Source: Nannocystis pusilla | GTDB taxonomy: Bacteria > Myxococcota_A > Polyangia > Nannocystales > Nannocystaceae | Direction of reading: 5' to 3' | NCBI RefSeq assembly: GCF_026626665.1 | Contig: NZ_JAPNKE010000002.1 | Location: 228,501-292,500 of the forward strand | DNA: 64,000 bases | In this document: positions 11,126-20,078 of the stretch, piece by piece | Layout: every line of letters begins with the position of its first letter | How positions within the stretch are numbered: the first letter of the stretch is position 1 | Program-made: the position numbers and the translations under genes | The notes under the pieces: generated by a model | Seen by the model: only the letters and a program-made list of their open reading frames with translations | The model's database searches: none | Told to the model about the DNA's origin: nothing

Positions 11126-12283
11126 CTACTTGCCGGACGGTCTGCGAGGGCCGTCCATCGCGGCGAGGCAGTGCTTGAGGGCCTGGCGCAGGGTCGCGTG
11201 GACGACGAAGTCGCGCAGCTCGACGCCGAGGGTGACGATCGTCTGGGCGATGCCGGGGTGGATGCCGGTGAGGATGCCCTCGGCGCCGAGCAGGCGGGCG
11301 GCGCGGATCATGGCGATCAGGTGGTTGGCGGTGGCGGTGTCGACGACCTCGATGCCGGTGAGGTCGAGGATGGCGAACTTGGCCCGCATGCGGCCGAGGC
11401 TCTGCAGCAGGCTGTCCATGATCTCGGAGGTGCGCATGCTGTCGACGAGGCCGATGATCGGCATCACCAGCACGCCCTCCCACACCTCGATGATCGGGGT
11501 CGAGAGCTCGCGGATCACCCGCTGCTGGCGCTCGATCAGCTCGAGCTTGGCCCGCAGCTCGCGCTCCTGCGCGTGCGACTCGGTGACGTCGAGCGACATG
11601 CTGACCAGGGCGGCGCGGTTGTCGGGCGGGGCGGGGATGTGCCAGCTGTCCCACCAGCGGCCGAGCGACTCGATCGTCATGCGGGTCGGGGTGCCCTCGA
11701 GGCCGCGGCGGATGAACTGCACCGAGTCGGGGTTGTCGGCGAACATCACGAGCGGGTTCTGGCCGATCATCTGCTCCGGCGTGAGCGAGGTGGCGGCGAG
11801 GCCCTGGCCGCCGACGTACAGGTAGGTGCCGTCGGAGGCGTAGGCGCATACGACCAGCGGGAGGTTGTCGACCAGCACGCGCAGCATGACGTGCTCGAGC
11901 TCGGCCTCGCGGGCGGTGGTGGCGCGGGCGGTGACGTCGGCGCCGTAGCAGGCGACGCCGACGACACGGTCGCCCTGGCGCACCGGCGCGACGGTCCACT
12001 CCCAGGTGCGGCCGTCGGCGTGCTCCAGCCACACCGGGGGGACGTCGTCGCGCTCGGTCCACAGGTCGCGCCAGTCGCCGCTGGCCAGCGGCAGCAGCTC
12101 GGCGACGCCGTGACCGCGGGCGTCGGCGGCGCTGCGGCCGAACTGCCGCTCGGCGCGCTCGTTCCAGTCCGAGACCCGCAGGTCGCGGTCGAAGCCGACG
12201 AGCACGAACGGCACGCGGTGGGCGACCGCCGTCCCCCTCTTCACCAGGCGTGTGCATGGCGGCAGTGAAGCACGTCGGCTCAC
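11126..12283 (-). CDS. PAS-PAS-STAS sensor (RsbR-like)
   Basis: Cytoplasmic sensor of up to 385 residues. Two PAS domains (about 20-115, with VPFVLVGFDRDLRVSDWNERAE, and about 130-255, with NLPLVVCAYASDGTYLYVGGQG), a coiled-coil linker (ELRAKLELIERQQ) and a C-terminal STAS domain (about 270-375: ELSTPIIEVWEGVLVMPIIG, FAILDLTGIEVVDT, GILTGIHPGIAQT). Same STAS subtype as the globin protein and the right-edge protein of this window. Probably feeds a stressosome-like partner switch. Start uncertain: GTG 12283 is the longest, while GTG 12244 lies just before the first PAS. The ligand cannot be told from sequence. Confidence 0.87.
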   Translation of the reverse strand: MSRRASLPPCTRLVKRGTAVAHRVPFVLVGFDRDLRVSDWNERAERQFGRSAADARGHGVAELLPLASGDWRDLWTERDDVPPVWLEHADGRTWEWTVAPVRQGDRVVGVACYGADVTARATTAREAELEHVMLRVLVDNLPLVVCAYASDGTYLYVGGQGLAATSLTPEQMIGQNPLVMFADNPDSVQFIRRGLEGTPTRMTIESLGRWWDSWHIPAPPDNRAALVSMSLDVTESHAQERELRAKLELIERQQRVIRELSTPIIEVWEGVLVMPIIGLVDSMRTSEIMDSLLQSLGRMRAKFAILDLTGIEVVDTATANHLIAMIRAARLLGAEGILTGIHPGIAQTIVTLGVELRDFVVHATLRQALKHCLAAMDGPRRPSGK

Positions 12284-12632
12284 GATTGTCGAAAGTCCGC
12301 GAATTGAGCCGCGGCGGTCGTCGCACCGCGAGAGCGCCGACGCTGCGATGAATCACTGCGGCGCGCGCCGGTGAATCACCGATGAATCGACGACGGCCGC
12401 GAGGGAGCCCGTGATTTCGGTCGCGACGCAGTGTCCCCATTGCCGAGGGCAGGGCGGCGGACGCGACATTCGGGGCGACGGGCGGCGAGCATCGAAGTAG
12501 CACGCGAGGCGATGAGCTACACCTGAAGAGGGATTCATCGGCGACGGTCGCGCCTCGCTCGTTGTCGAGCGCTCCGCGCGGCCGGCCGAAGGTTTGCGGA
12601 TTTAACTGGACAGCCGATCTGCGAAGGCGGGT
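12284..12632. other. Spacer downstream of the DUF4215 gene
   Basis: 349 bases with several scattered GATTCA/TGAATC words but no gene, no hairpin and no copy of the palindromic element that I could find. Confidence 0.3.
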
Positions 12633-13871
12633 TCAGCCTTCGAGCAGGCAGGTGACGGTGCAGCCGTCGCCGTTCTGCGCGTTGCCGTCGTCGCACTGCT
12701 CGCCGGGCTGGACGACGCCGTCGCCGCACAGGGGCTGGCCCTCGAGGGTGCAATTGGCGGTGCAGCCGTCGCCGTCCTGGAAGTTGCCGTCGTCGCACTG
12801 CTCGGGGGGCTGGAGGACGCCGTCGCCGCAGGCGCCCTCGAACATGCAGGTGGTGGTGCAGCCGTCGCCGTCGATGGCGTTGCCGTCGTCGCACTGCTCG
12901 AGCGGGTGGACGACGCCGTCACCGCACAGGCCCACGCCCTCGAGGGTGCAATTGGCGGTGCAGCCGTCGCCGTCCTGGAAGTTGCCGTCGTCGCACTGCT
13001 CGCCGTCGTGGAGGATGCCGTCGCCGCAGGCGCCCAGGCCCTCGAGCATGCAGGTGGTGGTGCAGCCGTCGCCGTCGACGGCGTTGCCGTCGTCGCACTG
13101 CTCGCCGTTCTCGGGCTGGACGACGCCGTCGCCGCAGGTGGGCTGGCCTTCGAGGGTGCAATTGGCGGTGCAGCCGTCGCCGTCGACGGCGTTGCCGTCG
13201 TCGCATTGCTCGCCGTCGTGGAGGATGCCGTCGCCGCAGACGCCCTGGCCCTTGAGCATGCAGGTGGTGGTGCAGCCGTCGCCGTCGACGGCGTTGCCGT
13301 CGTCGCACTGCTCGAGGGGGTGGACGACGCCGTCGCCGCACAGGGGCTGGTCATCGAGGGTGCAATTGGCGGTGCAACCGTCGCCGTCGACGGCGTTGCC
13401 GTCGTCGCACTGCTCGCCGGGCTGGAGGAGGCCGTCGCCGCAGGCGGGCTGGCCCTCGAGGGTGCAATTGGCGGTACAGCCGTCGCCGTCGATGGCGTTG
13501 CCGTCGTCGCACTGCTCGCCGTCGTGGAGGAGGCCGTCGCCGCAGGCGGGCTGATTCTCGAGGGTGCAATTGGCGGTGCAGCCGTCGCCGGCCTGGGCGT
13601 TGCCGTCGTCGCACTGCTCGCCGGGCTGGAGGATGCCGTCGCCGCAGGCGGGTTGATTCTCGAGGGTGCAATTGGCGGTGCAGCCGTCGCCGTCGACGGC
13701 GTTGCCATCGTCGCATTGCTCGCCGGGCTGGACGATGGCGTCGCCGCACTGCGCTTCGTCGCCGTCGGTCATTTGGCCGAGGTCGCCGGGCTGCTGATCG
13801 CAGGCGCCGATCGCAAAGGCGAGCAGGGTCGAGAGGAAGAGGTTGGAGGTCAGGCGCGAGGAGAAGGTCAT
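12633..13871 (-). CDS. DUF4215 Cys-rich repeat lipoprotein (11 repeats)
   Basis: 412-residue surface lipoprotein from ATG 13871; signal ends at Cys24 (STLLAFAIGAC). The rest is eleven tandem copies of the myxobacterial Cys-rich repeat (TIGR02232/DUF4215): CGDGxxxxGEQCDDGN then xxDGDGCTANCTLE, each about 36-39 residues with six conserved Cys/acidic positions that may bind calcium. One copy (the seventh) has a two-residue insertion (QPENGEQ). Members usually decorate the cell surface or adhesins. It starts 41 bases after the anti-sigma-like gene stop and is probably the last gene of that sigma operon. Confidence 0.9.
   Translation of the reverse strand: MTFSSRLTSNLFLSTLLAFAIGACDQQPGDLGQMTDGDEAQCGDAIVQPGEQCDDGNAVDGDGCTANCTLENQPACGDGILQPGEQCDDGNAQAGDGCTANCTLENQPACGDGLLHDGEQCDDGNAIDGDGCTANCTLEGQPACGDGLLQPGEQCDDGNAVDGDGCTANCTLDDQPLCGDGVVHPLEQCDDGNAVDGDGCTTTCMLKGQGVCGDGILHDGEQCDDGNAVDGDGCTANCTLEGQPTCGDGVVQPENGEQCDDGNAVDGDGCTTTCMLEGLGACGDGILHDGEQCDDGNFQDGDGCTANCTLEGVGLCGDGVVHPLEQCDDGNAIDGDGCTTTCMFEGACGDGVLQPPEQCDDGNFQDGDGCTANCTLEGQPLCGDGVVQPGEQCDDGNAQNGDGCTVTCLLEG
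12641..13755. repeat. Tandem coding repeats of the DUF4215 gene
   Basis: About eleven direct repeats of roughly 105-117 bp with very high DNA identity (for example GTGCAATTGGCGGTGCAGCC recurs many times), as expected from recent unequal recombination. Expect copy-number variation and assembly trouble here. Confidence 0.8.
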
Positions 13872-13912
13872 GTCATCGCTCGAGATGCAGGCTCGCAGAC
13901 CGATCTGTGAGG

Positions 13913-14896
13913 CTATTCGTCGTCGCGGCAGATCTGGCGCATGCGCTCGGCGAGGTGCGAGCCGGGACGCTCGCGCAGGAAGCGGCGGCGAGCGTCGCGG
14001 GCGGCGTCGACGCGGCCCAGCTTGCACAGGGCCGTGGCGCGCGAGACCTGGCGCTCCTCTTCGAAGAGGCCGCCGGCGAAGCGCCGGCCGTGGGCGTCGA
14101 GGGCGTCGAGGGCGTCGTCGTAGCGGCCGGCGGCGAGGGCCGCCTGGGCGCGCTGGAACGAGGCGACCTCCTCGGGGCGCAGCGAGGGGCTGTCCGCCGG
14201 GCGGCGCCGCGAGGGCGAGGCGGGGCGCGCGGGCTCGAGGCCCGGCGAGGCGTGGGGGCCGGACGGGTCGGAGGCTTCGGGCGAGGCGGGCGGTGAGGGA
14301 TCGGGCCGTGATTTGGGCGAGCCGGGTGGCGAGGAATGGACGAGTGATTCGGGGGAGCCGGGTGGCGGGGAATGGGCGAGTGATTCGGGGGAGCCGGTGG
14401 GCGACGAATGGGGGTGTGATTCGGGCGAGTCGGGCTGTGATGATTCGGGCGAGGCGAGCTGTGAGGGATGGGGGAGTGATTCGGGCGCGTCGGCCTGAAT
14501 TGATTCGGGCGAGGCGGCTCCTGGTGATTCGGACTGGGGTGATTCGCCGGGCCTCTCGCCCGTCACGGACCGCGAGGTCTCGACCGCGCGGAGCGGGCGC
14601 GGCTCGACGGCTCGCGGCGTCGAGTCCGGCGAATGCTGGTCGACGGCCTCGACGCCGGCTCGTTCGGCCTCGCGCCAGGCGGTCGCGGCGGCGAGGCCGA
14701 GGGCGAGCACGAGGGCGGCGGCGAGGGCGGCCAATGGCCACGAGACGCGGGCCGCGGTCCGGCGCGGGGTCGGAGCGGCGGCGAGGCGGGCGTCGATGGC
14801 GGCCCAGGTGCTCGCGCGGGCGGCGTCGCCGGGCCGGTCGACCTCGCGCAGGGCGCCGACGAGGCGGCGCAGCTCGTCGTCGAGTGGTTCGATCAC
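13913..14896 (-). CDS. Anti-sigma-factor-like membrane protein with Ser/Pro stalk
   Basis: 327 residues from GTG 14896, which overlaps the sigma-factor stop (GTGA) and has GGAGG seven bases upstream, so translation is coupled. Order: short acidic cytoplasmic domain (about 1-50), one transmembrane helix (about 52-72, PLAALAAALVLALGLAAATA), a long Ser/Pro/Glu stalk with repeated SPES units (about 105-220), and a C-terminal TPR-like domain (FQRAQAALAAGRYDDALDAL). This is the common myxobacterial partner of ECF sigma factors and probably holds the sigma factor at the membrane. No ZAS zinc motif is visible, so anti-sigma function is inferred from operon position and topology. Confidence 0.75.
   Translation of the reverse strand: MIEPLDDELRRLVGALREVDRPGDAARASTWAAIDARLAAAPTPRRTAARVSWPLAALAAALVLALGLAAATAWREAERAGVEAVDQHSPDSTPRAVEPRPLRAVETSRSVTGERPGESPQSESPGAASPESIQADAPESLPHPSQLASPESSQPDSPESHPHSSPTGSPESLAHSPPPGSPESLVHSSPPGSPKSRPDPSPPASPEASDPSGPHASPGLEPARPASPSRRRPADSPSLRPEEVASFQRAQAALAAGRYDDALDALDAHGRRFAGGLFEEERQVSRATALCKLGRVDAARDARRRFLRERPGSHLAERMRQICRDDE
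14296..14546. repeat. Minisatellite coding for the SPES stalk
   Basis: Short imperfect tandem units containing GATTCGGGCGAG or GATTCGGGGGAG, giving the repeated SPES peptide of the anti-sigma-like protein. Likely length-variable between strains. Confidence 0.65.
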
Positions 14897-15495
14897 GGGG
14901 TCCTCCGGTGCGCGCGGGCGTGGTGGCGGGCGATCGCTCGCTGCAACAGCTGCCGGGCCACCCGGACCCGCGAATAGGCGGTGTTGAGGTTGATCTCGAG
15001 GCACTCGGCGACCTCGGGCATGGGCATGCCCTCGATGTCGGCGAGCACGAAGGCCATGCGCTTGTCCTCGTCGATGCCGGCGAGGGCGTCGCGCAGCACG
15101 GCGGCGGCCTGGCGGCGCGCGAGCTCCTCGTCGAGGCCGGGCCCGGCGGGCTCGCGCGGGTCGTCGACGAGCTCGACGTGCCGCGCGGCCCGCTCGCGAT
15201 AACGACGGGCGACCCGACGCGTGATGCCGTAGAGCAGGGCGCGCACCGAGCCGCGGACGGCGAACTCGTGGCGGCGCTGGTGGAGGACGACGAACACGTC
15301 CTGGACGGCGTCGTCGACCACGGCCGCGGGGACGCCGAGGCGGCCGGTCAGGCGCCACACGAACTCGTAGTGGTCGCGGAACAGCTCGGCCACGGCCGGC
15401 AAGGCGGCGGTTTGCTGGCCGTCGTGGGCGCGCGAGGCGGGGTCGCCGAGGGCGGCCGGTGGGGCGAGGACCGGAGGGATGCTCCCGTGATGCAA
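14893..15495 (-). CDS. ECF-type RNA polymerase sigma factor
   Basis: About 200 residues. Region 2 is ELFRDHYEFVWRLTGRLG with DDAVQDVFVVLHQRR (the usual DxxQxxF core); region 4 is LRDALAGIDEDKRMAFVLAD followed by GMPMPEVAECLEINLNTAYSRVRVARQLL, a clear helix-turn-helix. Directs RNA polymerase to a small regulon, probably including its own operon. Downstream neighbour is the overlapping anti-sigma-like gene; upstream, 17 bases away, ends an envelope protein gene. No ATG or GTG suits the N-terminus; TTG 15495 is the best guess. A different start shortly downstream would not affect region 2. Confidence 0.88.
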   Translation of the reverse strand: MHHGSIPPVLAPPAALGDPASRAHDGQQTAALPAVAELFRDHYEFVWRLTGRLGVPAAVVDDAVQDVFVVLHQRRHEFAVRGSVRALLYGITRRVARRYRERAARHVELVDDPREPAGPGLDEELARRQAAAVLRDALAGIDEDKRMAFVLADIEGMPMPEVAECLEINLNTAYSRVRVARQLLQRAIARHHARAHRRTP

Positions 15496-15512
15496 CGAGG
15501 CCGGCCGATCTG

Positions 15513-16545
15513 TCAGGGAAAACGCAGCTCGATCGCAAACGCCCCGCGGAAGGCGACCGGCGCGGCCCGGTGGAGGTCGTCGTCCTGGCCGCGCAGGCGA
15601 AACCGCGCGGCCAGCAGCGGGGCGGCGAGGCCAAACTGGAGGCCGAGCGCGAGCCGCGGGACGGGGACCCATTGCACGCGGGCGTCGGCCAGCGCGGCCA
15701 GCCAGACCACGCGGTCGGCCGTGGGGGTGGTCACGCCGACGCCGCGCCCGTGCATGGCCCCGATCTCGAGGCCGGCGCACACCGGGAACTCGACCCGACG
15801 CAGCGCCAGGCGCGGACACGCGGCCAGCTGCGCGGCGGTGAGCCGTAGGTCGCCGCCGCTGCCGGTGCCCGCGACGCGCACCGATTGCCAGGGCCAGTGG
15901 ACGGCGCCGATTTCGGCGCGCACGCGGCGAGCGAGGAGGCCGAGGCGGACCATGAAGCCGGGCGCGGGGCGAGGCAGGGCGCCGACGTCGAGGCCGGTGG
16001 CGACCGCGAGGCTGGCCCGCAGCGGGGGTGGGCTCGCGGGTTCGAGCGGGCTCGCGGGGGCGGGCGCGGGCGCGGGGGCGGGCGCGCTCGCGGGTGCGGC
16101 CGGAAGGCGTGCGGGCGCGGCGGGGGGCGAGCTCGCGGACGACGGGGACGGCCAGCGGGACGTCGCCGAGCTCGCGCGTCGCGGGCGCGGCGGTGAGAGG
16201 AGGCCCGGCGAGCAGCTCCGGATCGATCACCACCGCGATCATCAATGCGGCGGCGTCGACCAACAGCTCGCAGCGCTCGGCGACGACGGTGCGGGCGACG
16301 GGAGGAGCGTCGCGCGGCTCGAGGATGAGCCCCAGCTCCCAGCGCCGGTCGGGGCGGCGCCGCGCGGTCGCGCGGGCGGTCACGGCTGCGGCGTCGGCGG
16401 GCGTGAGCGGGCGCCCGAGATCGGCGGCGACGGCCCGCCCCAGCGCCTCGCGCGAGGGACACGCGGCCGGCGCGTCCCACCGCAGGAGCTCGTCGGGCGC
16501 GGCCGGGGCCAGCTCCAGCGCCAGAGCCGCGAACAGCCGGTGCAC
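15513..16545 (-). pseudogene. Envelope protein (putative outer-membrane), frameshifted
   Basis: First gene of the sigma-factor operon. Frame one, from ATG 16545, reads MHRLFAALALEL, a CP-containing segment (AACPSREALGRAV) and ILEPRDAPPVARTVVAERC to about 16130. The sense then continues in another frame through an Ala-Pro stalk (APAPAPAPAPAS) to GLDVGALPRPAPGF and a C-terminal part ending FAIELRFP, which looks like the last strand of an outer-membrane barrel. Removing one G from the run of six at 16122-16127 restores a single protein of about 343 residues. Either an assembly indel or a real mutation. Paralogues of this layout are common beside myxobacterial ECF sigma genes; function unknown. 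Confidence 0.6.
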
Positions 16546-16760
16546 GCCGCGAGTGTATCGCAGTCCGCCATCCGCCGCTCACGCGCCCCGCGAGCGGCGC
16601 GGGTCCCGGGACAGGCACGATTCGTCGCCACGGTGCCATGATTGCGGGCGCGGATGCGATGATTCGCGGTCCGCGGCGAATGGCGCGAGATTGCCCCGCA
16701 CGGGCGCCGCGGCCTCGGCGAAAATTGGACGGCCCGGCGCCGGTCGGCGAGGGTCCGGCC

Positions 16761-17702
16761 GTGCCTGCGCCTCCGCGTGTCCCGCTCGCCGCGTTCGTCG
16801 TCTCGCTGCTCCTCGGCTGCGTGCCCGGCGAATCGGCGACGCACACCGGTTACCTGCCCGCGGCGATGACGGCGAGCCGCGGCGACGGCGGGGCCGCAGA
16901 GGCGAGCGAGACGCCGGGAGGGCGGCTGGCGGCGCCGCTCCTGGCCTCGCTCCCGGTGCGGCCGCGCGAGGCCCGGCCCGGCTACGCGCGCGAGCAGTTC
17001 GGACACGCGTGGTCCGACGTCGACCGCAACGGCTGCGACACGCGCGACGACATCCTGCGCCGCGACTTGCAAGAGGTCCGCCTCGAGCCGGCCAGGCGCC
17101 CCTGCGTGGTCACGGCGGGCGAGCTCGAGGATCCGTACACCGCGAAGCACGTCGAGTTCTTGCGCGGCGGGGGACCGGCGGTCGACATCGATCACGTGGT
17201 CGCGCTCGCCGACGCGTGGGCGACCGGCGCGGCCGGGTGGCAGCCGGCGCGGCGGCTCGCGCTGGCCAACGATCCGCTCAACCTGCTGGCGGTCGGCGCT
17301 GCGGCCAATCGCGCCAAGGGCGGCAGCAACGCTGCGCTGTGGCTGCCGCCGAACCCGGCCTACCGCTGCGCCTACGTGGCGCGACAGATCGCGGTGAAGG
17401 CGAAGTACGGCCTGTGGGTCACCGAGGACGAGCGCGAGGCGATGAAGAAGGTGCTGCAGGGCTGCCCCGACGAAATGGTGCCCGAGGGCGGCGGGCCGAT
17501 CGACGCGCCCGAGGCGGGGGCGCGTACGGCGAAGCAGACCGAGGCGCCGACGCGCGGCCCGAAGCCCACCGGCGGGGCGGACCCGGATTACGGCACCTGC
17601 AAGGAGGCGCGGGCCCACGGCGCGGGGCCGTATCGTCGCGGGGTCGATCGCGAGTACGAGTATTATCGCGACGTCGACGGCGACGGGATCGTGTGTGAGT
17701 GA
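16761..17702 (+). CDS. Secreted HNH (DUF1524-type) nuclease lipoprotein with excalibur domain
   Basis: 313 residues from GTG 16761 (GAGGG about 9 bases upstream). Signal ends at Cys20 (LAAFVVSLLLGC). Residues about 85-250 form an HNH nuclease of the DUF1524/GmrSD C-terminal kind: QFGHAWSDVDRNGCDTRDDIL, the catalytic DIDHVVALADAW (His about 145), and ANDPLNLLAVGAAANRAKGGSN. After a linker, residues about 273-313 are an excalibur calcium-binding domain (DPDYGTCKEARAHGAGPY to YEYYRDVDGDGIVCE). Such secreted nucleases digest extracellular DNA. A palindromic element begins 2 bases after the stop. Confidence 0.88.
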   Translation: MPAPPRVPLAAFVVSLLLGCVPGESATHTGYLPAAMTASRGDGGAAEASETPGGRLAAPLLASLPVRPREARPGYAREQFGHAWSDVDRNGCDTRDDILRRDLQEVRLEPARRPCVVTAGELEDPYTAKHVEFLRGGGPAVDIDHVVALADAWATGAAGWQPARRLALANDPLNLLAVGAAANRAKGGSNAALWLPPNPAYRCAYVARQIAVKAKYGLWVTEDEREAMKKVLQGCPDEMVPEGGGPIDAPEAGARTAKQTEAPTRGPKPTGGADPDYGTCKEARAHGAGPYRRGVDREYEYYRDVDGDGIVCE

Positions 17703-17704
17703 TG

Positions 17705-17740
17705 TGAATGTCCTTGTGAGCATGTCCTTTTGGACATGTC
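17705..17740. repeat. Phased palindromic element, three half-sites
   Basis: TGAATGTC (17705), AGCATGTC (17719) and GACATGTC (17733) in exact 14-nt steps, right after the nuclease stop. The remaining spacer to 18017 (about 280 bases) shows no gene. Confidence 0.75.
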
Positions 17741-18017
17741 TTTGCGTGTCGGTGTCGCGCTCGAAATGCTGGGCGCGCGGTCCTGGCGCCCGACGCGTCG
17801 AGGACGCTGCGAGAATGGGGCTCAGTTTCGCCCGGGCAACACGGAAGGGGGCCCTGGCCTGCGGCAAACGAGCGATTCGAACGCGAGAGCCGCAGCCTGT
17901 CGGGCCGGACCGCACCGCTGCTCCTGGGCCTGCCCGGGGCGGAGCAGGGTGCTCGGACGCGTCGCCGGAATGGCCTGTCGCTTGACGCGAGGCGTCGGGC
18001 CGGCAAGGATTGCAGAC

Positions 18018-18860
18018 ATGATGCATGTGCGTAACTTGGTGTCGGCCCTGGCTGCGGGGCTCCTATCGATGGGTGCTTGTACGATCTCGAAGCTGTCGCA
18101 GGACGAGACCTCGTCGGGCGAAGGTGATAGTAGCGAGTCGGTGTCGACGAGCCTCGGTGAGGGCACGGCGGGCGAGAGCACGACGAGCGCGGGCGAGGGC
18201 ACTGCGAGCGCTGGTTCGACGAGCGCGGGCGAGGGCACGACGGGCGCAGGGTCGACGAGTGTCGGCACGACGAGCGCGGGGGAAGGTTCGACGAGCGCGG
18301 GCGAGGGCACGACGAGCGCGGGCGAGGGCACGACGAGCGCAGGCACGACGAGCGCGGGCAGCGGCGGACCGGAGGAGCTGCCCGAGGGGTGCGTCGGCCT
18401 CGACCATGAGACCTGCTTCGGCGAGATGGTCGACGCGTGCGCGGGCCAGGGCAACTGGAACGTCACGCAGGCGTGCGTCGACGCGGTCGCGAGCTGTTAC
18501 CCGATCGGTGCGCCGGTGCTCGCGCCGTCGGACGTCGTGAGCTTCTGTTCGGCCGAAGTGTCGCACGAGTGCCTGTTCGAGGGCGGACCCGGCTGCGGCG
18601 AGACGTTCTGCACCTGCACTGCGGGGGGCTATCCGTTCGACTGGGACAACTGCTGGCACTTGCTGCTCCTCGGCTGCTACCCCGGCGTCGGCAGCGACTG
18701 CGAGGCCGCGCTCGCCGGCTGCTACCCCGGGGTGAGCGTCGAGGAGCTCTCGGCGTGCCAGGACCAGGTGATGGACACGGTGGGCCACGAGTGCAACTGC
18801 CCGATGTGCAGCATCCACGAGCAATGCGAGGACGCGCTCGAGCTCTGCCTCGGGGTTTGA
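18018..18860 (+). CDS. Cys-rich lipoprotein with Gly/Thr/Ser linker
   Basis: 280 residues from ATG 18018 (AAGGA at about 18005-18009). Signal ends at Cys21 (LAAGLLSMGAC). Residues about 35-120 are a low-complexity linker of EGTTSAG-type units; residues about 125-280 are a compact domain with some 18 Cys (CVGLDHETCFGEMVDACAG, FCTCTAGGYPFDWDNC, CNCPMCSIHEQCEDAL), evidently disulfide-rich. Family not recognised; the architecture is typical of Nannocystis surface lipoproteins. Convergent with the metallo-beta-lactamase-fold gene. Confidence 0.8.
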   Translation: MMHVRNLVSALAAGLLSMGACTISKLSQDETSSGEGDSSESVSTSLGEGTAGESTTSAGEGTASAGSTSAGEGTTGAGSTSVGTTSAGEGSTSAGEGTTSAGEGTTSAGTTSAGSGGPEELPEGCVGLDHETCFGEMVDACAGQGNWNVTQACVDAVASCYPIGAPVLAPSDVVSFCSAEVSHECLFEGGPGCGETFCTCTAGGYPFDWDNCWHLLLLGCYPGVGSDCEAALAGCYPGVSVEELSACQDQVMDTVGHECNCPMCSIHEQCEDALELCLGV

Positions 18861-18907
18861 TGCGAGCGCGCGCGTGAAGCGTCGCCGCGCCGGGGCGGCG
18901 CGCGGCT

Positions 18908-19666
18908 TCAGTACCAGTCGCGGCGGCGGACCTCGACGCCGCTGCCGGCCAGGCCGGCGTCGAGCTCGTCGAGGTCGGAGTCGCGGTAGTGGTAGGGGTA
19001 GAGGACCTTGGGCTTGAAGGCGGCGACGCACCCGGCGGCCTCGGCGGGGGTCATCGTATAGGGCAGGTTCATGCACACGAAGGCCACGTCGATGTCGCGC
19101 AGGGCCTTCATCTCGGGGGTGCACTCGGTGTCGCCCGAGAGGTAGACGCGGCGGTCGCCGATCGTCAGGACGTAGCCGTTGCCGCGGCCCTTGTCGTGGA
19201 ACAGCTTGCCCTCTTCGGGGCCGCGCACGAGGTTGTACATCGGCACCGCCTCGACGCGGACGAAGCCGAGGTCGCGTGCCTCGCCGTTGGCGAGGACCAC
19301 CGCGCCGGCGAACTTCTCGGCGACGACCGCCGGCGCGATCACCAGCGCGTCGTCCTTGCGCACGGTGGCGATCGCGGCGGCGTCGAAGTGATCCTGGTGG
19401 ATGTCGGTGACGAGCACGAGGTCGGCCTTGGGCCCGGTGAGGTCGGCCTTGGACCACGGGTCGACCCACACCACCTTGTCGCCGATCGTGAAGTACACGG
19501 TGCCGTGGTGGATCGGGTGGAGCTGCACGCGGCCGGCGCTGGTCTCGAGCACGTCGTCGCCCGCTGGCGCCGGCGTTGCGGCGGGCGTCGGCTCCGGCGC
19601 CGCGCCGGTCGGGGTCGACGGGCGGCTGCAGGCGGCGAGCGTGAGGACGAGGAGAGGAGCGCGCAT
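18908..19666 (-). CDS. Metallo-beta-lactamase-fold hydrolase, lipoprotein (UlaG-like)
   Basis: 252 residues from ATG 19666; signal ends at Cys13 (LLVLTLAACSR). UlaG/YycJ-like metallo-hydrolase: HHGTVYFTIGDKVVWVDPW opens the fold, TDIHQDHFDAAA is the metal motif (the family's TDIHxDH form, first His replaced by Asp), LSGDTECTPEMKAL and YPYHYRDSDLDEL supply later ligands. Typically a Zn- or Mn-dependent lactone or phosphodiester hydrolase, here exported; substrate unknown. Divergent from the glycoside hydrolase gene. Confidence 0.87.
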   Translation of the reverse strand: MRAPLLVLTLAACSRPSTPTGAAPEPTPAATPAPAGDDVLETSAGRVQLHPIHHGTVYFTIGDKVVWVDPWSKADLTGPKADLVLVTDIHQDHFDAAAIATVRKDDALVIAPAVVAEKFAGAVVLANGEARDLGFVRVEAVPMYNLVRGPEEGKLFHDKGRGNGYVLTIGDRRVYLSGDTECTPEMKALRDIDVAFVCMNLPYTMTPAEAAGCVAAFKPKVLYPYHYRDSDLDELDAGLAGSGVEVRRRDWY

Positions 19667-20078
19667 GGTGGCGAGGATACGCGGCCGGGCGCGGAATCGC
19701 AACACGCGGACCGATGAATCATGCGAGTCGGGCGACGCCGTGAGCTGCGCGCCGCCGACGCAGGCGATCGCTGAACCGCCGGCAGATTCGGCGAGGCGAG
19801 TGCGACACCGGCGTGTAGCGAATGACATGTCCCGAGAGACATCTACCCGTGAGACGCGCCCCGGCGGCGCGCGGCGGCGGCTCGGTGGATTCATGCCAGT
19901 CGCGTCGGGGAGCGTCCTGCGGCCCTCGTGCGCCCTCGCGGGGCGTCTTGGCCTCGCGTGGTCAATGGCGTGAGCTCGCCCGGGTGTCGCGGCGAATTTG
20001 CCAGCGCGGGGAGGGATGGCGACGGCTCCGCGATCGTCGACGGTGGACGCGGCCGTCGGCGCCGGCCACCATCGCCGC
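19667..20078. other. Divergent intergenic region
   Basis: 412 bases between two divergent lipoprotein genes; should hold both promoters. The only structure I see is the palindromic element at 19824-19845. Confidence 0.4.
19824..19845. repeat. Phased palindromic element in a divergent promoter region
   Basis: GACATGTC (19824) and the degraded GACATCTA (19838), 14 nt apart. Confidence 0.6.

Noticed and set aside
12641..13755. Regular repeats that could suggest a CRISPR array
   Set aside because: They are in-frame coding units of a DUF4215 protein with no unique spacers.
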